Translations under genes and position numbers: made by a program | Shown here: positions 26,998-36,059 of the stretch, piece after piece | Layout of the letters: each line of letters begins with the position of its first letter | How positions within the stretch are numbered: the stretch's first letter is position 1 | NCBI GenBank assembly: GCA_018433835.1 | Contig: JAHDQM010000001.1 | Location: 1 to 64,000 of the forward strand | Direction: 5' to 3' | DNA: 64,000 nt | Source: Methanoculleus sp. | GTDB taxonomy: Archaea > Halobacteriota > Methanomicrobia > Methanomicrobiales > Methanoculleaceae | Notes under the pieces: generated by a model | Told to the model about the DNA's origin: nothing | What the model saw: only the letters and a program-made list of their open reading frames with translations | Database searches by the model: none

Positions 26998-28449
26998 ATG
27001 GCAATTACTTTTGAGGTCATACACAAAGATATCGCGGGAAGGGTCGGCAGGCTGAGGGTGAACGACAAAACGGTCCGGACACCTGCGCTTCTCCCCGTCG
27101 TCAATCCCCACCTGCCCCTGGTAACCCCCCGCGAGATGCAGGAGATGGGCGTCGAGGCGCTGATCACGAACGCCTACATCTTCAGGCGGAGCACGGAATA
27201 CCGCGACCGGGCGCTTGCGGAGGGGCTTCATCGGGTCCTCGACTTCGACGGCGTCATCATGACCGACTCAGGATCGTTTCAGCTCTCCGTCTACGGGGAG
27301 GTCGAGGTGAGCAACCGGGACACGCTCGAGTTCCAGCAGGCAATCGGGAGCGATATCGTCGTCCCCCTGGACATCCCCACCCCGCCGGACGCAGGTCCCG
27401 AGAGGGCGGCACGGGAACTCGCGGTCACCATGGACCGGATCCGGGAGGCCCAGGAACTCTTCCCCGACGCGAACCTGGCAGCGCCGGTGCAGGGCGGCAT
27501 CTTCACCGACCTCCGCGAGGAGGCCGGACGGGCCGTCCAGGACCTCGACTTTGCCTTCGCTCCCATCGGCGCCGTGGTGCCCCTGATGGAGAGCTACCGT
27601 TACCGGGAACTCGTGCAGGTCGTCCTTGCGGCCAAGCGCGGCCTCTCCCCGGCGACCGCCGTCCACCTCTTCGGCGCAGGCCACCCGTCGATGTTCGCCC
27701 TCGCGGTCGCCATGGGCTGCGACCTCTTCGATTCGGCTGCATACGCCCTCTTTGCCAGGGAGGGGCGCTACATCACCCCCCACGGGAGCCTCAAGATCGA
27801 CGAACTCGCGGAACTCCCCTGCCCCTGCCGGGTCTGCCGCTCGATGACCGCCGACGAACTCCGGCAGTCCGAAGACCGGGAGCGGCTGCTCGCCCTTCAC
27901 AACCTGCACGTCACCCTCGCGGAGATCGCGCGCATCCGGCAGGCGATCCAGGACGGGACCCTCTGGGAACTGGTCGACGAGCGGTGCCGGAGCCACCCGC
28001 GCCTGCTCGACGGCTACCGGGAACTCCTCGGCCACGCTGCGATGCTCGAGCGCGACGATACGGTCTCCAAGCGCCGGTTCTTCTACCGGGGCTCGGAGAG
28101 CTGCCGGCGAACGGAAGTGCTCCGGTTCCATGAGGTCATCCCCCGCATCCCCCTCGGGGACAGGGTGTTGATCTCGTTCGACGGGCGGGCAATCCCCGGG
28201 TTCGATCCGGTGCTGAACTTTAAACCCCCCTTCGGGCCGTATCCCGTGGAACTCGCGGAGACGTTCCCGGTAGGGCAGAGCGAAGTCCCGGAGTGGGACG
28301 ACGATATGGTCCGGTCGGGATGCGCCGGGATCCGGGCCCTGATGGAGGCGCACCCGGAGAGCCGCTTTGCCGTCCGGTGCGGCGAAGAGTGGGGCCCCCT
28401 CGTCCTCGAAGAGGTCCCCGATGCGGAGGTGTTCCATGAGCAGGTATGA
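26998..28449 (+). CDS. tgtA: tRNA-guanine(15) transglycosylase
   Basis: 483 aa enzyme exchanging guanine-15 of tRNA D-loops for preQ0, the first tRNA step of archaeosine synthesis. Catalytic domain about residues 1-340: [13 protein letters not shown] with the general base Asp, aspartate nucleophile region [19 protein letters not shown], and the zinc site CPCRVC. A C-terminal part (about 345-483) is the archaeal C1/C2 region; the PUA domain is absent here and is found instead on the next protein. ATG 26998; the gene overlaps arcS by 14 bases. Confidence 0.93.
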   Translation: MAITFEVIHKDIAGRVGRLRVNDKTVRTPALLPVVNPHLPLVTPREMQEMGVEALITNAYIFRRSTEYRDRALAEGLHRVLDFDGVIMTDSGSFQLSVYGEVEVSNRDTLEFQQAIGSDIVVPLDIPTPPDAGPERAARELAVTMDRIREAQELFPDANLAAPVQGGIFTDLREEAGRAVQDLDFAFAPIGAVVPLMESYRYRELVQVVLAAKRGLSPATAVHLFGAGHPSMFALAVAMGCDLFDSAAYALFAREGRYITPHGSLKIDELAELPCPCRVCRSMTADELRQSEDRERLLALHNLHVTLAEIARIRQAIQDGTLWELVDERCRSHPRLLDGYRELLGHAAMLERDDTVSKRRFFYRGSESCRRTEVLRFHEVIPRIPLGDRVLISFDGRAIPGFDPVLNFKPPFGPYPVELAETFPVGQSEVPEWDDDMVRSGCAGIRALMEAHPESRFAVRCGEEWGPLVLEEVPDAEVFHEQV

Positions 28450-30073
28450 GGCGGGGAAGCGCGACGGCCTCGCGCGGATAGGAACCTATGAAGAGGGTGA
28501 GAAGAGCGTGTCGCTCCCTGCCGCCCTCGATGCGGACGGCCTCTTCCCGGCGCTCCGCGAGCGTGCAATCTCGAACGTCCCGCTCTCCGCGGACCCGGCA
28601 TTCGTCAGCAACTACTTCTCACCGGGGGAGGGGCAGCCGGTGACCGTCCACCCGCTTGCCCCGCAGGCAGCAGGGTCGGGCGACTGTGTCCTGGTCGCAA
28701 ACTGGCACACGGCGCTCAAGAACCCCCGGAGTTACGCGGCATGGCTTGCTGGCTTGAAAGAGAGCGTCCCGCCGGACACGGCGTGGTACGCCCCGGCTTC
28801 GGCGCTCCCCTCGACCGCCTGCCTCCTCGTCTACTCCGGCTTCGACCTCTTCGACTACCGGGCCGTCGACCTCGCCTCTGCGCAGAAGAAATTCTGCCTG
28901 CCTGAAGGCGAGTTTCCCGCCTCATTGCTGGAGACCGGGGTCTGCGGGTGCGAGGGATGCCGGGACGGCGACCTCCGGCAGCACAACCGCCTGGCGCTCG
29001 ACCGCGAGCTCGCCCTCGTCCGGCACTACATCGAAGCGGGAAGGCTCCGGGAACTGATGGAGGCCCGGTGCCGCGCGGACGCTGCACAGGTGGGCATCCT
29101 CCGGCTCCTCGACCGGAACTACGCTCTTATGGAACGGTCGCTCCCGGTGGCGCGGGCGGTGCCGATGCTCGCCGCCACCGCCGAGTCGCAGAACCGCTCA
29201 GAGATCCGGCGGTTCGCCGACCGGGTGATCGAGCGGTTCGTCCCGACCCGGACGGACGTCGCGGTCCTCCTTCCCTGCTCGGCGAGGAAGCCCTACTCGC
29301 TCTCCCGGAGCCACCGGCTCTTTGTAAACACGGTGAACCGGCGGGCGCACGAACTGATCGTCACCTCGCCGCTTGGCCTCGTGCCCCGGGAACTGGAGCG
29401 GGTCTACCCGGCGGGCCACTACGATGTGCCGGTGACCGGCTACTGGGACCGCGAGGAATGCGCCTTCATCGCCGATATCCTCGCCCGCTACTTCGCCGCG
29501 CACCCCTACCGCCGGGTGATCGCCCACCTCGATGGCGGCGCGCTCACCGTCGCCCGGATGGCAGCAGAGGCCTCCGGGCTCGACCTCGAAGTGACCTGCC
29601 ACGGGCACCCGACCTCCCCGGGATCGCTCAAGGCGCTCGACGACGCTCTCGCGGGCGAGCGGCGGATGCAGACCGACACCGTCAGGGGCACGGTCTCCTG
29701 GCAGTTCGCGACCGATATCAACACGAAAGGGCTCCAGATCCGGGGCAGGAGCATGCAGATGGCGGTGCTCCGCGGGAAGCAGCAACTCTTCAGCATCGAC
29801 CCCGGGACCGGGCTCTTCCGCCCGACGTTTGCGGGGTGGGACCTGATACCGGAGGGCTACCGGGTCGGGATCGATGCGTTCGTCCCGCAGGGCGACGTCC
29901 TTGCCCCCGGAATCACGGACTGCGACTCCCGGATACGGGAGGGCGACGAGGTGCTGGTGGAAGGGCCGCTCGCGATCGCCACCGGGCGGGCGATGATGGG
30001 AGCGGACGAGATGCTCCGGTCGAAACGCGGGGTTGCGGTGAGGGTGAGGAAGGTGAAGAAGATCGAGGAGTGA
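28436..30073 (+). CDS. arcS: Archaeosine synthase subunit alpha
   Basis: 545 aa TgtA paralogue that converts preQ0-15 tRNA to the archaeosine precursor by adding lysine. A degenerate TGT-like N-terminal region (with CGCEGC, about residues 175-185) is followed by the ArcS core with the signature [17 protein letters not shown] (about 280-296) and by a C-terminal PUA RNA-binding domain (about 465-540, [30 protein letters not shown]). Starts inside tgtA, so the two products are translationally coupled. The split of catalytic TgtA and PUA-bearing ArcS is usual in Methanomicrobiales as far as I know. Confidence 0.92.
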   Translation: MSRYEAGKRDGLARIGTYEEGEKSVSLPAALDADGLFPALRERAISNVPLSADPAFVSNYFSPGEGQPVTVHPLAPQAAGSGDCVLVANWHTALKNPRSYAAWLAGLKESVPPDTAWYAPASALPSTACLLVYSGFDLFDYRAVDLASAQKKFCLPEGEFPASLLETGVCGCEGCRDGDLRQHNRLALDRELALVRHYIEAGRLRELMEARCRADAAQVGILRLLDRNYALMERSLPVARAVPMLAATAESQNRSEIRRFADRVIERFVPTRTDVAVLLPCSARKPYSLSRSHRLFVNTVNRRAHELIVTSPLGLVPRELERVYPAGHYDVPVTGYWDREECAFIADILARYFAAHPYRRVIAHLDGGALTVARMAAEASGLDLEVTCHGHPTSPGSLKALDDALAGERRMQTDTVRGTVSWQFATDINTKGLQIRGRSMQMAVLRGKQQLFSIDPGTGLFRPTFAGWDLIPEGYRVGIDAFVPQGDVLAPGITDCDSRIREGDEVLVEGPLAIATGRAMMGADEMLRSKRGVAVRVRKVKKIEE

Positions 30074-30090
30074 GCAAGTCGAGGTGTTTA

Positions 30091-30103
30091 GTCCCTCCGG
30101 GAC
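30091..30103 (+). terminator. Terminator-like hairpin after arcS
   Basis: Perfect hairpin GTCCC-TCC-GGGAC, followed within seven bases by TTTT. Located 18 bases after the arcS stop. Confidence 0.45.
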
Positions 30104-30652
30104 TCACGTTTTGCGGTGGTGAACCCTGAGATCGCTGCAGGGCGTCGTTTTTTGTGCCTGCGACATCAGGTAACACAGTCAAGCGAGTATAGAGCCCGGT
30201 ACAGTGGACCGTGGTGGATATCGCCATTGGGGGTGGGGCTGACGGGGAGTGCGATGTTCCGGCAGGAACGGAGCACGAGAAACTCGAAGAGTTTTGAGGG
30301 GGGGAGCATCCCCCCTCCCCTGTCTCTATCCCAGAAGGCTATATCTGTGCCCCCACCCCGCCCGGCCTCCGGCCTCCTCACTCACACCTTCGGTGCTCAT
30401 GCTCCGGCCCTATGGCCCGTCGCACCCCACACCCGAGGGCGGGGGCAGTGCGTGGCGATACCCGGTGAAAATCCGCGTATGGGTCTACACAACACCCCGC
30501 GGTCACTTTATCTCCGGCCTCCTTGCCACAAAGATAGTTACACCTACTAAGGAGTCATGCGCCTTCCTGCTACACACGGCCTCAAACCCACGCTGCAAAC
30601 CCCAACCAAAAAAAGAAAGACAGGATCCCCTGCCCTGAAAAACCCCAAAACC
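30104..30652. other. Intergenic region holding element copy 4
   Basis: Contains the palindromic element copy at 30204-30460. The remainder up to the ybjQ-like gene end shows no gene; open frames here are low-complexity repeat sequence. Confidence 0.55.
30204..30460. mobile_element. Dispersed palindromic element (copy 4)
   Basis: Left end GTGGACCGTGG then ATATCGCCATTGGGGGTGGG; right end GGCGGGGGCAGTGCG then TGGCGATA (30453-30460). Internal features are GGGGGGAGCATCCCCCC, AAACTC-GAA-GAGTTT, and CCGGCCTCCGG. Same arrangement as copies 2 and 5. Confidence 0.65.
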
Positions 30653-30976
30653 CTACTTCTTCGGGACGAGCTTCACCGCCGTCCCGTAAGCGAGGAGTTC
30701 CGCCGCCGACGCCATCGTCTGGGACGTCGTGAACCGTATGTTCACCACCGCGTCGGCTCCGAGATCGCGCGCGGCGTTGACCATCCGGTTGTATGCCTCG
30801 GTCCGGGCGTCGGCGAGCATGGAAGTGTACTCCTCGAGTTCACCACCGACCAGGCTCTTTAAGCCCGACATGACGTCTTTTCCCAAATTCTTCGTCCGTA
30901 CCGTGTTGCCGAAGACCACGCCGAGGACCTCCCCAACGGCGTAGCCCGGTACTTCTGCAGTCGTCGTCAGTATCAT
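30653..30976 (-). CDS. YbjQ/UPF0145 family protein
   Basis: 107 aa, the full length of this family. Typical segments are ILTTTAEVPGYAVGEVLGVV at the N terminus, GLKSLVGGELEEYTSMLADA in the middle, and ARDLGADAVVNIRF near the C terminus. The family forms pentamers and has been called a heavy-metal-binding domain without firm proof. GGGAGTG before ATG 30976 overlaps the stop of the small upstream membrane protein, so the two are an operon. Confidence 0.92.
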   Translation of the reverse strand: MILTTTAEVPGYAVGEVLGVVFGNTVRTKNLGKDVMSGLKSLVGGELEEYTSMLADARTEAYNRMVNAARDLGADAVVNIRFTTSQTMASAAELLAYGTAVKLVPKK

Positions 30977-30979
30977 TGT

Positions 30980-31156
30980 TCACTCCCTGATTGCGTCGAT
31001 AATCTCCTCGCGTCCCTGCCAGATGATCAGCGCGAGGCCGATCGCGATGAGCGGGACGCCGTATATGAGGAGGAATGGGATTACCAAGATCGCTATGGCT
31101 GCGATCGCCGCGCCGATGGCGGTCAGGGCAATCCCCCAGAGGACCTGGCTCCGCAT
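30980..31156 (-). CDS. Small two-helix membrane protein
   Basis: 58 aa, read directly from the sequence. Two hydrophobic stretches: ALTAIGAAIAAIAILVI (about residues 10-26) and VPLIAIGLALIIW (about 34-46), separated by a short loop, with a charged C terminus (QGREEIIDAIRE). Its TGA lies three bases before the ybjQ-like ATG and contributes to that gene's ribosome-binding site, so they are co-transcribed. No known family, though small membrane partners next to UPF0145 genes are plausible. Confidence 0.65.
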   Translation of the reverse strand: MRSQVLWGIALTAIGAAIAAIAILVIPFLLIYGVPLIAIGLALIIWQGREEIIDAIRE

Positions 31157-31345
31157 ACCTATCTCTTTGACGGATTAATGGATAATCGTTCGCGTTTTTT
31201 ACACCAAATCCGTGCTCGCTCTGGCCGGTCAGGGGATACAGTTCCAGGTTGAGTAGCTGCAGTAAAGAGGCTGGAGCCACAATATATACGAAGCGTTAGA
31301 TGCATTTTGACGTTGAGACGACCAACATCATCAGGAGTGAAGCGG

Positions 31346-32197
31346 TTGTATAAGGTGGAATTGGCGACCAAACTCGCCGACCGGGTTTATGAATACTGGA
31401 TACGTGCGCCGCAGGTGGCGCAGCATGCACGCGCAGGTCAGTTTATCATTCTGCGCCTGCACGAGGCAGGCGAGCGGATACCGCTCACCATCTCCGCGGT
31501 CAGGGGAGACACCGTCCGGGTGATCTTCATGGCCGTCGGCAAGACGACCGAGGAGCTTGCGACGCTCGGTGCGGGCGACAGCATCAAGGACGTTGTGGGG
31601 CCGCTCGGCAAGCCGAGCGAGATCGAGAACTACGGCACCTGCTGCGTCATCGGCGGCGGTGTCGGGATCGCGAGCACGCCCCTCATCGCAAAGGAACTCA
31701 AGGAAGCAGGCAACCACGTCATCGGCATCATCGGGGCGCGGAACGCCGACCTTCTCATCCTGGAGGACGAGATGCGGGAGGTCTGCGACGAACTCTACAT
31801 CACGACCGACGACGGGAGCAAGGGCGTCCACGGGTTTGCAAGCGACATCCTCAAGAAACTGCTCGATGAGAGACAGATCGACCGGGTCTGGATCATCGGC
31901 CCCGCCATCATGATGAAGGTCACCTCCGGGGTGACGATCCCGTACGGCGTGAAGACCTACGTCAGCCTCAACCCGATCATGGTCGACGGGACGGGGATGT
32001 GCGGCTCCTGCCGGGTGACCGTCGGCGGGGAGACGAAATTCGCCTGCGTCGACGGCCCCGAGTTCGACGCTCACCAGGTCGACTTTGCCGAGCTGATGCA
32101 GCGGCAGCGGATCTACACCGGACAGGAGAAGGTCTCGCTCGAGCGGTTCGCGGAGCACCGGTGCCGGTGCGGCGAAGGAGGCCACCACCATGAGTGA
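31346..32197 (+). CDS. NfnA/SudB-like FAD and [2Fe-2S] oxidoreductase subunit
   Basis: About 283 aa. N-terminal ferredoxin-reductase-type FAD domain (RAGQFIILRL, GERIPLTIS, GPLGKPSEI), NAD(P)-binding part (GGGVGIASTPLIAKEL), and a C-terminal [2Fe-2S] binding motif DGTGMCGSC...ACVDGPEFDAHQVD. Such subunits pair with a GltD-like flavoprotein in NfnAB, sulfide dehydrogenase (SudAB) and ferredoxin:NADP reductases. TTG 31346 is preferred because GGAGTGA sits seven bases upstream; GTG 31337 is possible. It overlaps the next gene by eight bases. Likely cytoplasmic, moving electrons between ferredoxin and NADP(H); whether it bifurcates is not known. Confidence 0.85.
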   Translation: MYKVELATKLADRVYEYWIRAPQVAQHARAGQFIILRLHEAGERIPLTISAVRGDTVRVIFMAVGKTTEELATLGAGDSIKDVVGPLGKPSEIENYGTCCVIGGGVGIASTPLIAKELKEAGNHVIGIIGARNADLLILEDEMREVCDELYITTDDGSKGVHGFASDILKKLLDERQIDRVWIIGPAIMMKVTSGVTIPYGVKTYVSLNPIMVDGTGMCGSCRVTVGGETKFACVDGPEFDAHQVDFAELMQRQRIYTGQEKVSLERFAEHRCRCGEGGHHHE

Positions 32198-33533
32198 CCG
32201 GCCGGCCGACGTCCGGATCCACGACTTCAAGGAGGTAGATTGCGGCCTCTCTCCCGCAGAGGCTATCGCCGAGGCGGAGCGGTGCCTGCAGTGCAAGAAA
32301 CCCCTCTGCGTGAAGGGCTGCCCGGTCTGCATCGACATCCCGGCATTCATCCGGGAGATCGCGGATGGGAACTTCCCCGCCGCCGCACGGGCGCTCAAGG
32401 AGCAGAACATGCTCCCCGCCATCTGCGGGCGTGTCTGCCCGCAGGAGACCCAGTGCGAGGGCGTCTGCATCCTCGGCAGCAAGGAGACCCCGATCCGTAT
32501 CGGCGCGCTCGAGCGGTTCGTGGCCGACCGGGAGCGGGAGAACGATCCCAGTCTCCCCGAGACGGCGAAGCCGACCGGGAAGCGCGTGGCGGTCGTGGGG
32601 TCCGGCCCGGCGGGGTTGACGGCTGCGGCCGAGCTCGCTCGTGCCGGCCACGCCGTCACGATCTTCGAATCGCTCCACGAGGCCGGCGGCGTCCTGACCT
32701 ACGGCATCCCCGCGTTCCGGCTGCCAAAAGACGTTGTCAAAGCGGAGATCGACCAGGTGCTCGCCCTCGGCGTCCGGTTAAAAAAGAACCACCTCGCAGG
32801 AAGGAGCGTCGCGACGGACCAACTCCTCGGCTACGATGCGGTCTTCCTTGCGACCGGGGCGGGGCTCCCCGCGTTCATGGGCATCCTGGGGGAGAACTTA
32901 AACGGCGTCTACTCGGCGAACGAGTTCCTCACGAGGGTGAACCTGATGCACGCCGACGCGTTCCCGGAGTTCGATACGCCGGTCCTGCACGGGGCCCGCG
33001 TCGCGGTGATCGGCGGCGGCAACGTCGCGATGGACGCAGCGAGGGTGGCACGCCGCCTGGGTGCGAAGGTCTCCCTGATCTACCGGCGGGGCGAGGAGGA
33101 GATGCCGGCACGGAAGGCAGAGGTCGGGCACGCGAAGGAGGAGGGGATCGAGTTCCTCACCTGCACGAACCCTACCCGGATCCTCGGCGAGCAGTGCGTC
33201 ACGGGGATCGAGTGCGTGAAGATGTCGCTCTGCGGCATCGATGCAAGCGGCCGCCCGTCCCCAAAGCCCATCGAGGGGAGCGAGTTCACCCTCGACGTGG
33301 ACATGGTTATCCAGGCGATCGGCACGAGCCCGAACCCGCTCCTCGTCTCCCTGATCCCGGGCCTCGAGCGCGGGCGGAAGGGCAACGTCGTCGTCGATAA
33401 TGACGGCCGGACCTCGATCCCCCACGTCTACGCCGGAGGAGACATCGCCACCGGCGCGGCGACGGTGATCGAGGCGATGGGCTCGGCGAAGAAGGCGGCC
33501 GCGGCGATCGACGCGATGCTGAAAGGGGAATAA
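32190..33533 (+). CDS. GltD-like NADPH oxidoreductase (NfnB/SudA-like)
   Basis: 447 aa. N-terminal Fe-S region with AERCLQCKKPLCVKGCPVC and CGRVCPQETQCEGVC (about residues 30-95) binds two [4Fe-4S] clusters. The FAD-binding Rossmann fold starts VAVVGSGPAGLTAAAELARAG (about 130), NAD(P) fold at VAVIGGGNVAMDAARVARRLG (about 270), ending VYAGGDIATGAATVIEAMG. Annotated in many genomes as small subunit of glutamate synthase, but no large subunit follows; the preceding [2Fe-2S] partner makes an NfnAB/SudAB-type complex more likely. Confidence 0.88.
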   Translation: MSDRPADVRIHDFKEVDCGLSPAEAIAEAERCLQCKKPLCVKGCPVCIDIPAFIREIADGNFPAAARALKEQNMLPAICGRVCPQETQCEGVCILGSKETPIRIGALERFVADRERENDPSLPETAKPTGKRVAVVGSGPAGLTAAAELARAGHAVTIFESLHEAGGVLTYGIPAFRLPKDVVKAEIDQVLALGVRLKKNHLAGRSVATDQLLGYDAVFLATGAGLPAFMGILGENLNGVYSANEFLTRVNLMHADAFPEFDTPVLHGARVAVIGGGNVAMDAARVARRLGAKVSLIYRRGEEEMPARKAEVGHAKEEGIEFLTCTNPTRILGEQCVTGIECVKMSLCGIDASGRPSPKPIEGSEFTLDVDMVIQAIGTSPNPLLVSLIPGLERGRKGNVVVDNDGRTSIPHVYAGGDIATGAATVIEAMGSAKKAAAAIDAMLKGE

Positions 33534-33804
33534 ACTCTTTTTCCCCGGGGTTGGCCCGGAGCTTCTGCCGGGACAAGACCGGGTTCAACCGATTCTTCAG
33601 ATGTGCCGTCGGAGCGTGAGCACCATGTATGCGAGTTAACTCTCCGCAGGACGGGAGTTCGGAAGGGACACAGATCTTTGGGCAAGATGCTCCCTCTTGA
33701 GCCGGAAGGAGCGCGGACATACCTGAATGGAGGACGCATTCTCCTGCAAAAGAATAATTCATGCAGGGGAGTCTCTCACCCGGGTTGACGGATATGGGTT
33801 CGTC
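33534..33804. other. Intergenic region, nothing recognised
   Basis: Downstream of the NfnB-like gene and of the minus-strand lipoprotein gene (convergent ends). A CTTTTTCCCC stretch just after the stop may end transcription. No gene seen. Confidence 0.5.
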
Positions 33805-34179
33805 TTACGGCAAAAGTTTCTCAAGTGTGAATGTGGCATTTGTTTCGGGCGGAACGTATGTGCCGATATAGTGAATTTCGATAGGAAGACATGACGATTC
33901 CGGCACGCTACCGTTCTCCGGAATGACCCCCCGGAAGCCTACCGCCATGCCATCTACCCGATAGGCTTCGTCCAGATTAACAGGAGCGTAACATGTTCCG
34001 TTTCCCGCCTGTATGATATATACTCCACTGTCATTTTCGACGTGTACGACTGTTCCGATGACGGTCTCTTCATCGGTTTTTCCTGTATCGGTGCAACCGC
34101 TTGAGAGCAATGTTAAAATGAGGATGAACATGCTTCCAACTACTTGACCTACGTTTCTTGTTCTGCTCTTTCCCTTCAT
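33805..34179 (-). CDS. Small secreted lipoprotein
   Basis: 124 aa. The signal peptide (SMFILILTLLSSGC) ends in a lipobox SSGC with Cys about 29. The mature part (about 95 aa) is beta-rich (GTVVHVENDSGVYIIQAGNG) and similar in outline to small nucleic-acid-fold or Ig-like extracellular domains; no family was recognised. The ATG at 34179 is chosen over a longer frame because GGAGGAAAG lies at good spacing. Upstream lies a divergent copy of the shared promoter/leader sequence. Confidence 0.75.
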   Translation of the reverse strand: MKGKSRTRNVGQVVGSMFILILTLLSSGCTDTGKTDEETVIGTVVHVENDSGVYIIQAGNGTCYAPVNLDEAYRVDGMAVGFRGVIPENGSVPESSCLPIEIHYIGTYVPPETNATFTLEKLLP

Positions 34180-34250
34180 TTGCTTTCCTCCTGTGGTTCC
34201 CGGAAGCAGAAGAGGCACAGTCCTTAAATAAAGGGAGTGCAAACCACTCT

Positions 34251-34421
34251 TTCGCCTCCGGGCAGTGACGGGGGTTCACCCTGCCCTGGTCGGATACGGG
34301 TGAGCCTCCGCGGTTTTGCGAACGCGTTCCGGGCATCCGCACAATGATCTGAACGTTCTAGCGTTTGTGTTTTCTGTCGCATCTCTCTACACGTCAGCCG
34401 GCTGTTTTTGCAGAAGTAAGC
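34251..34421 (-). promoter_or_regulatory. Shared promoter/leader repeat, divergent copy (C)
   Basis: Similar to the repeats at 37090 and 40891, including GCCTCCGGGCA, the block GCATCCGCACAATGATCTGAAC and CTCTACACGTCAGCC. Read on the minus strand it lies upstream of the small lipoprotein gene. Identity is clearly lower than between the other two long copies. Confidence 0.55.
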
Positions 34422-34654
34422 AATCCATCCCGTCCCGGGGGATACGGACACAGGAGAGAGGCGGTTCTTGCGGTGAGGGAGATCGTGCAAGGTACAACGG
34501 TCCCGGCAACCGACTGTTACAGACACCCCGTACCGGGACGAAGGCCGCGCGATTTACCCGTTGACCGTTCATTCCCGTTGGGAAGCGATGGAAGCAATAC
34601 AGAACCGGATGCCGGTCGATCCGGGTGGATGGCCATCTTCGGATCCGGCAGCGT
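34422..34654. other. Intergenic region, nothing recognised
   Basis: Lies between the shared promoter/leader copy and the 3' end of the Trx-CcdA gene. No gene or repeat was found. Confidence 0.4.
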
Positions 34655-35659
34655 TTACCCCCAGAAGATGAGCCAGAGCCCGAATCCAATCAAAATGACC
34701 CCGCTGGCGGCCTTGATTAGATCCCGGTATCCTCTTATCCTGCTTGATGAGGCGTATCCACCGAGGACCCCGACGCCGAGAAACGGCGTGAGCACCCCGG
34801 CTCCGAAGACCAGCAGGAGCGATAAATCCTGCACGGTGCCGTCGATCAGGATTCTGCTCAGCAGGACGAGGAGCATCGGTGCGGCGCACGGGGCCTTGAC
34901 GATCGAAAATATCATGCCCAGAATGAACAACCCGGCAAGGGTGGTCGAGTGCCTCCGTATAGCGGACCGGATATAACTGTCCGCGGAGACCGGGAGCCGT
35001 ATCAACCCGAGCAGGTTCACCCCGGCGAGTATCGTGATCAGTCCTGCCGCGACGGCGAGGTACGGACCGAAACCGCCAAGCGACATCCCCGCCAGCAGGA
35101 AGCAGCACCCCATGACGATATACGCGGCGACCAGCCCAAGGCCGAATATCAATGAGTTCAGGAGACTGCTTCTCAACCCTTTACCCGACCCGGTGACGTA
35201 GACCAGAATGAACCCAAGTATTGCCATCAGGCAGGGTGAAAACCCAGAGAAGAGGCCTAACGAGTACGCAAATGGGATGTCCCAGTTTATTGCGAGTAGG
35301 CCTGCCTCCGGTTCGGTTCCGGAAAGGGATTGCTCGATCGCCGCCCTGATGTTCTCTTCGGTGATCTCCTCTTTGGGAATTCGAACAGCACCGTTCACAA
35401 CCACGGCCGGGACTTCGGTAAATCCATGATGTCGAAAGCGCGCAAGACCTTCGGGCGTACGAACGTCGAGATATGCGAGAGAGACAGACTCACCAAGATC
35501 GCGCTCGATCTCGGTTATCAAAGGCTTAACGTGATCGCAATCGGAGCAGCCTTCCAGGTAATAATACTCGAGGGTTATGGGAACCGCGCCTGCATGCGAA
35601 ACCAATCCGATCAAGAGCAGGATGATGCACGGCGCTATCACGTCGGTGTGAATATCCAT
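34655..35659 (-). CDS. Thioredoxin-like/CcdA fusion membrane protein
   Basis: 334 aa. Signal/TM segment (about 6-24) followed by an outward thioredoxin-like domain (about 30-110) with CXXC motif YYLEGCSDCDHVKPL and cis-Pro region FTEVPAVVVNGAV. Then a CcdA/DsbD-type six-helix membrane domain (about 130-334): GLFSGFSPCLMAILGF with the first conserved Cys, IVKAPCAAPMLLVLLS with the second. It would pass reducing equivalents from the cytoplasm to exported thiol proteins. The domain order (Trx first) differs from bacterial DsbD, where a C-terminal thioredoxin domain is usual. ATG 35659 gives a good signal sequence; a TTG at 35686 is possible. Last gene of a three-gene minus-strand unit. Confidence 0.85.
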   Translation of the reverse strand: MDIHTDVIAPCIILLLIGLVSHAGAVPITLEYYYLEGCSDCDHVKPLITEIERDLGESVSLAYLDVRTPEGLARFRHHGFTEVPAVVVNGAVRIPKEEITEENIRAAIEQSLSGTEPEAGLLAINWDIPFAYSLGLFSGFSPCLMAILGFILVYVTGSGKGLRSSLLNSLIFGLGLVAAYIVMGCCFLLAGMSLGGFGPYLAVAAGLITILAGVNLLGLIRLPVSADSYIRSAIRRHSTTLAGLFILGMIFSIVKAPCAAPMLLVLLSRILIDGTVQDLSLLLVFGAGVLTPFLGVGVLGGYASSSRIRGYRDLIKAASGVILIGFGLWLIFWG

Positions 35660-35731
35660 TCTTCTGTAGCCACCCGGTTTTTTCAAGATGTATCTTCAGG
35701 GACACCACGTCTTTACGCTCTCCGTTCACGG

Positions 35732-36028
35732 CTACCGGACATTATCACGGCCTTCCAGATCACTGACACGCTGCTCAATCATCTCAACTCTAAGTCGAAT
35801 TGATTCAAGTGATTCCTCCAGGTTTCTCATGTCGATTATTTTGGATTCTTGGCAAGATTTGACCATTTTTGGACGTGATTTGATCCACTGCGCGAGCTCC
35901 AGGCCGATCAGAACCATTACTATAAGTGCAACAGCAGTGATCATCAAAAACCACTGATAGGTAATTGCTCCATAGATACCTGCTATAATGCCAAGGATCA
36001 TCAGAATAATAACGTGTTTTCGTTCCAT
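35732..36028 (-). CDS. Small membrane protein with C-terminal coiled coil
   Basis: 98 aa. Two membrane helices (VIILMILGIIAGIYGAI, about 6-22; FLMITAVALIVMVLIGL, about 27-43) followed by a basic linker and a heptad-like helix (LEESLESIRLRVEMIEQRVS, about 70-92). GGTGA precedes ATG 36028. It lies 31 bases after the upstream secreted-protein gene and about 70 bases before the Trx-CcdA start, so the three are probably one operon. No family recognised. Confidence 0.7.
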   Translation of the reverse strand: MERKHVIILMILGIIAGIYGAITYQWFLMITAVALIVMVLIGLELAQWIKSRPKMVKSCQESKIIDMRNLEESLESIRLRVEMIEQRVSDLEGRDNVR

Positions 36029-36059
36029 ACTGTCACCTGAAAAAGATAAGAGAGTATTT

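Noticed and set aside
32190..33533. Glutamate synthase small subunit working with a large subunit
   Set aside because: No glutamate synthase large subunit is present; the adjacent [2Fe-2S] flavoprotein subunit fits an NfnAB/SudAB-type complex better.
33307..33762. Minus-strand frame opposite the NfnB-like gene end
   Set aside because: Shadow of the real gene; Arg/Ser-rich translation typical of antisense GC-rich sequence.
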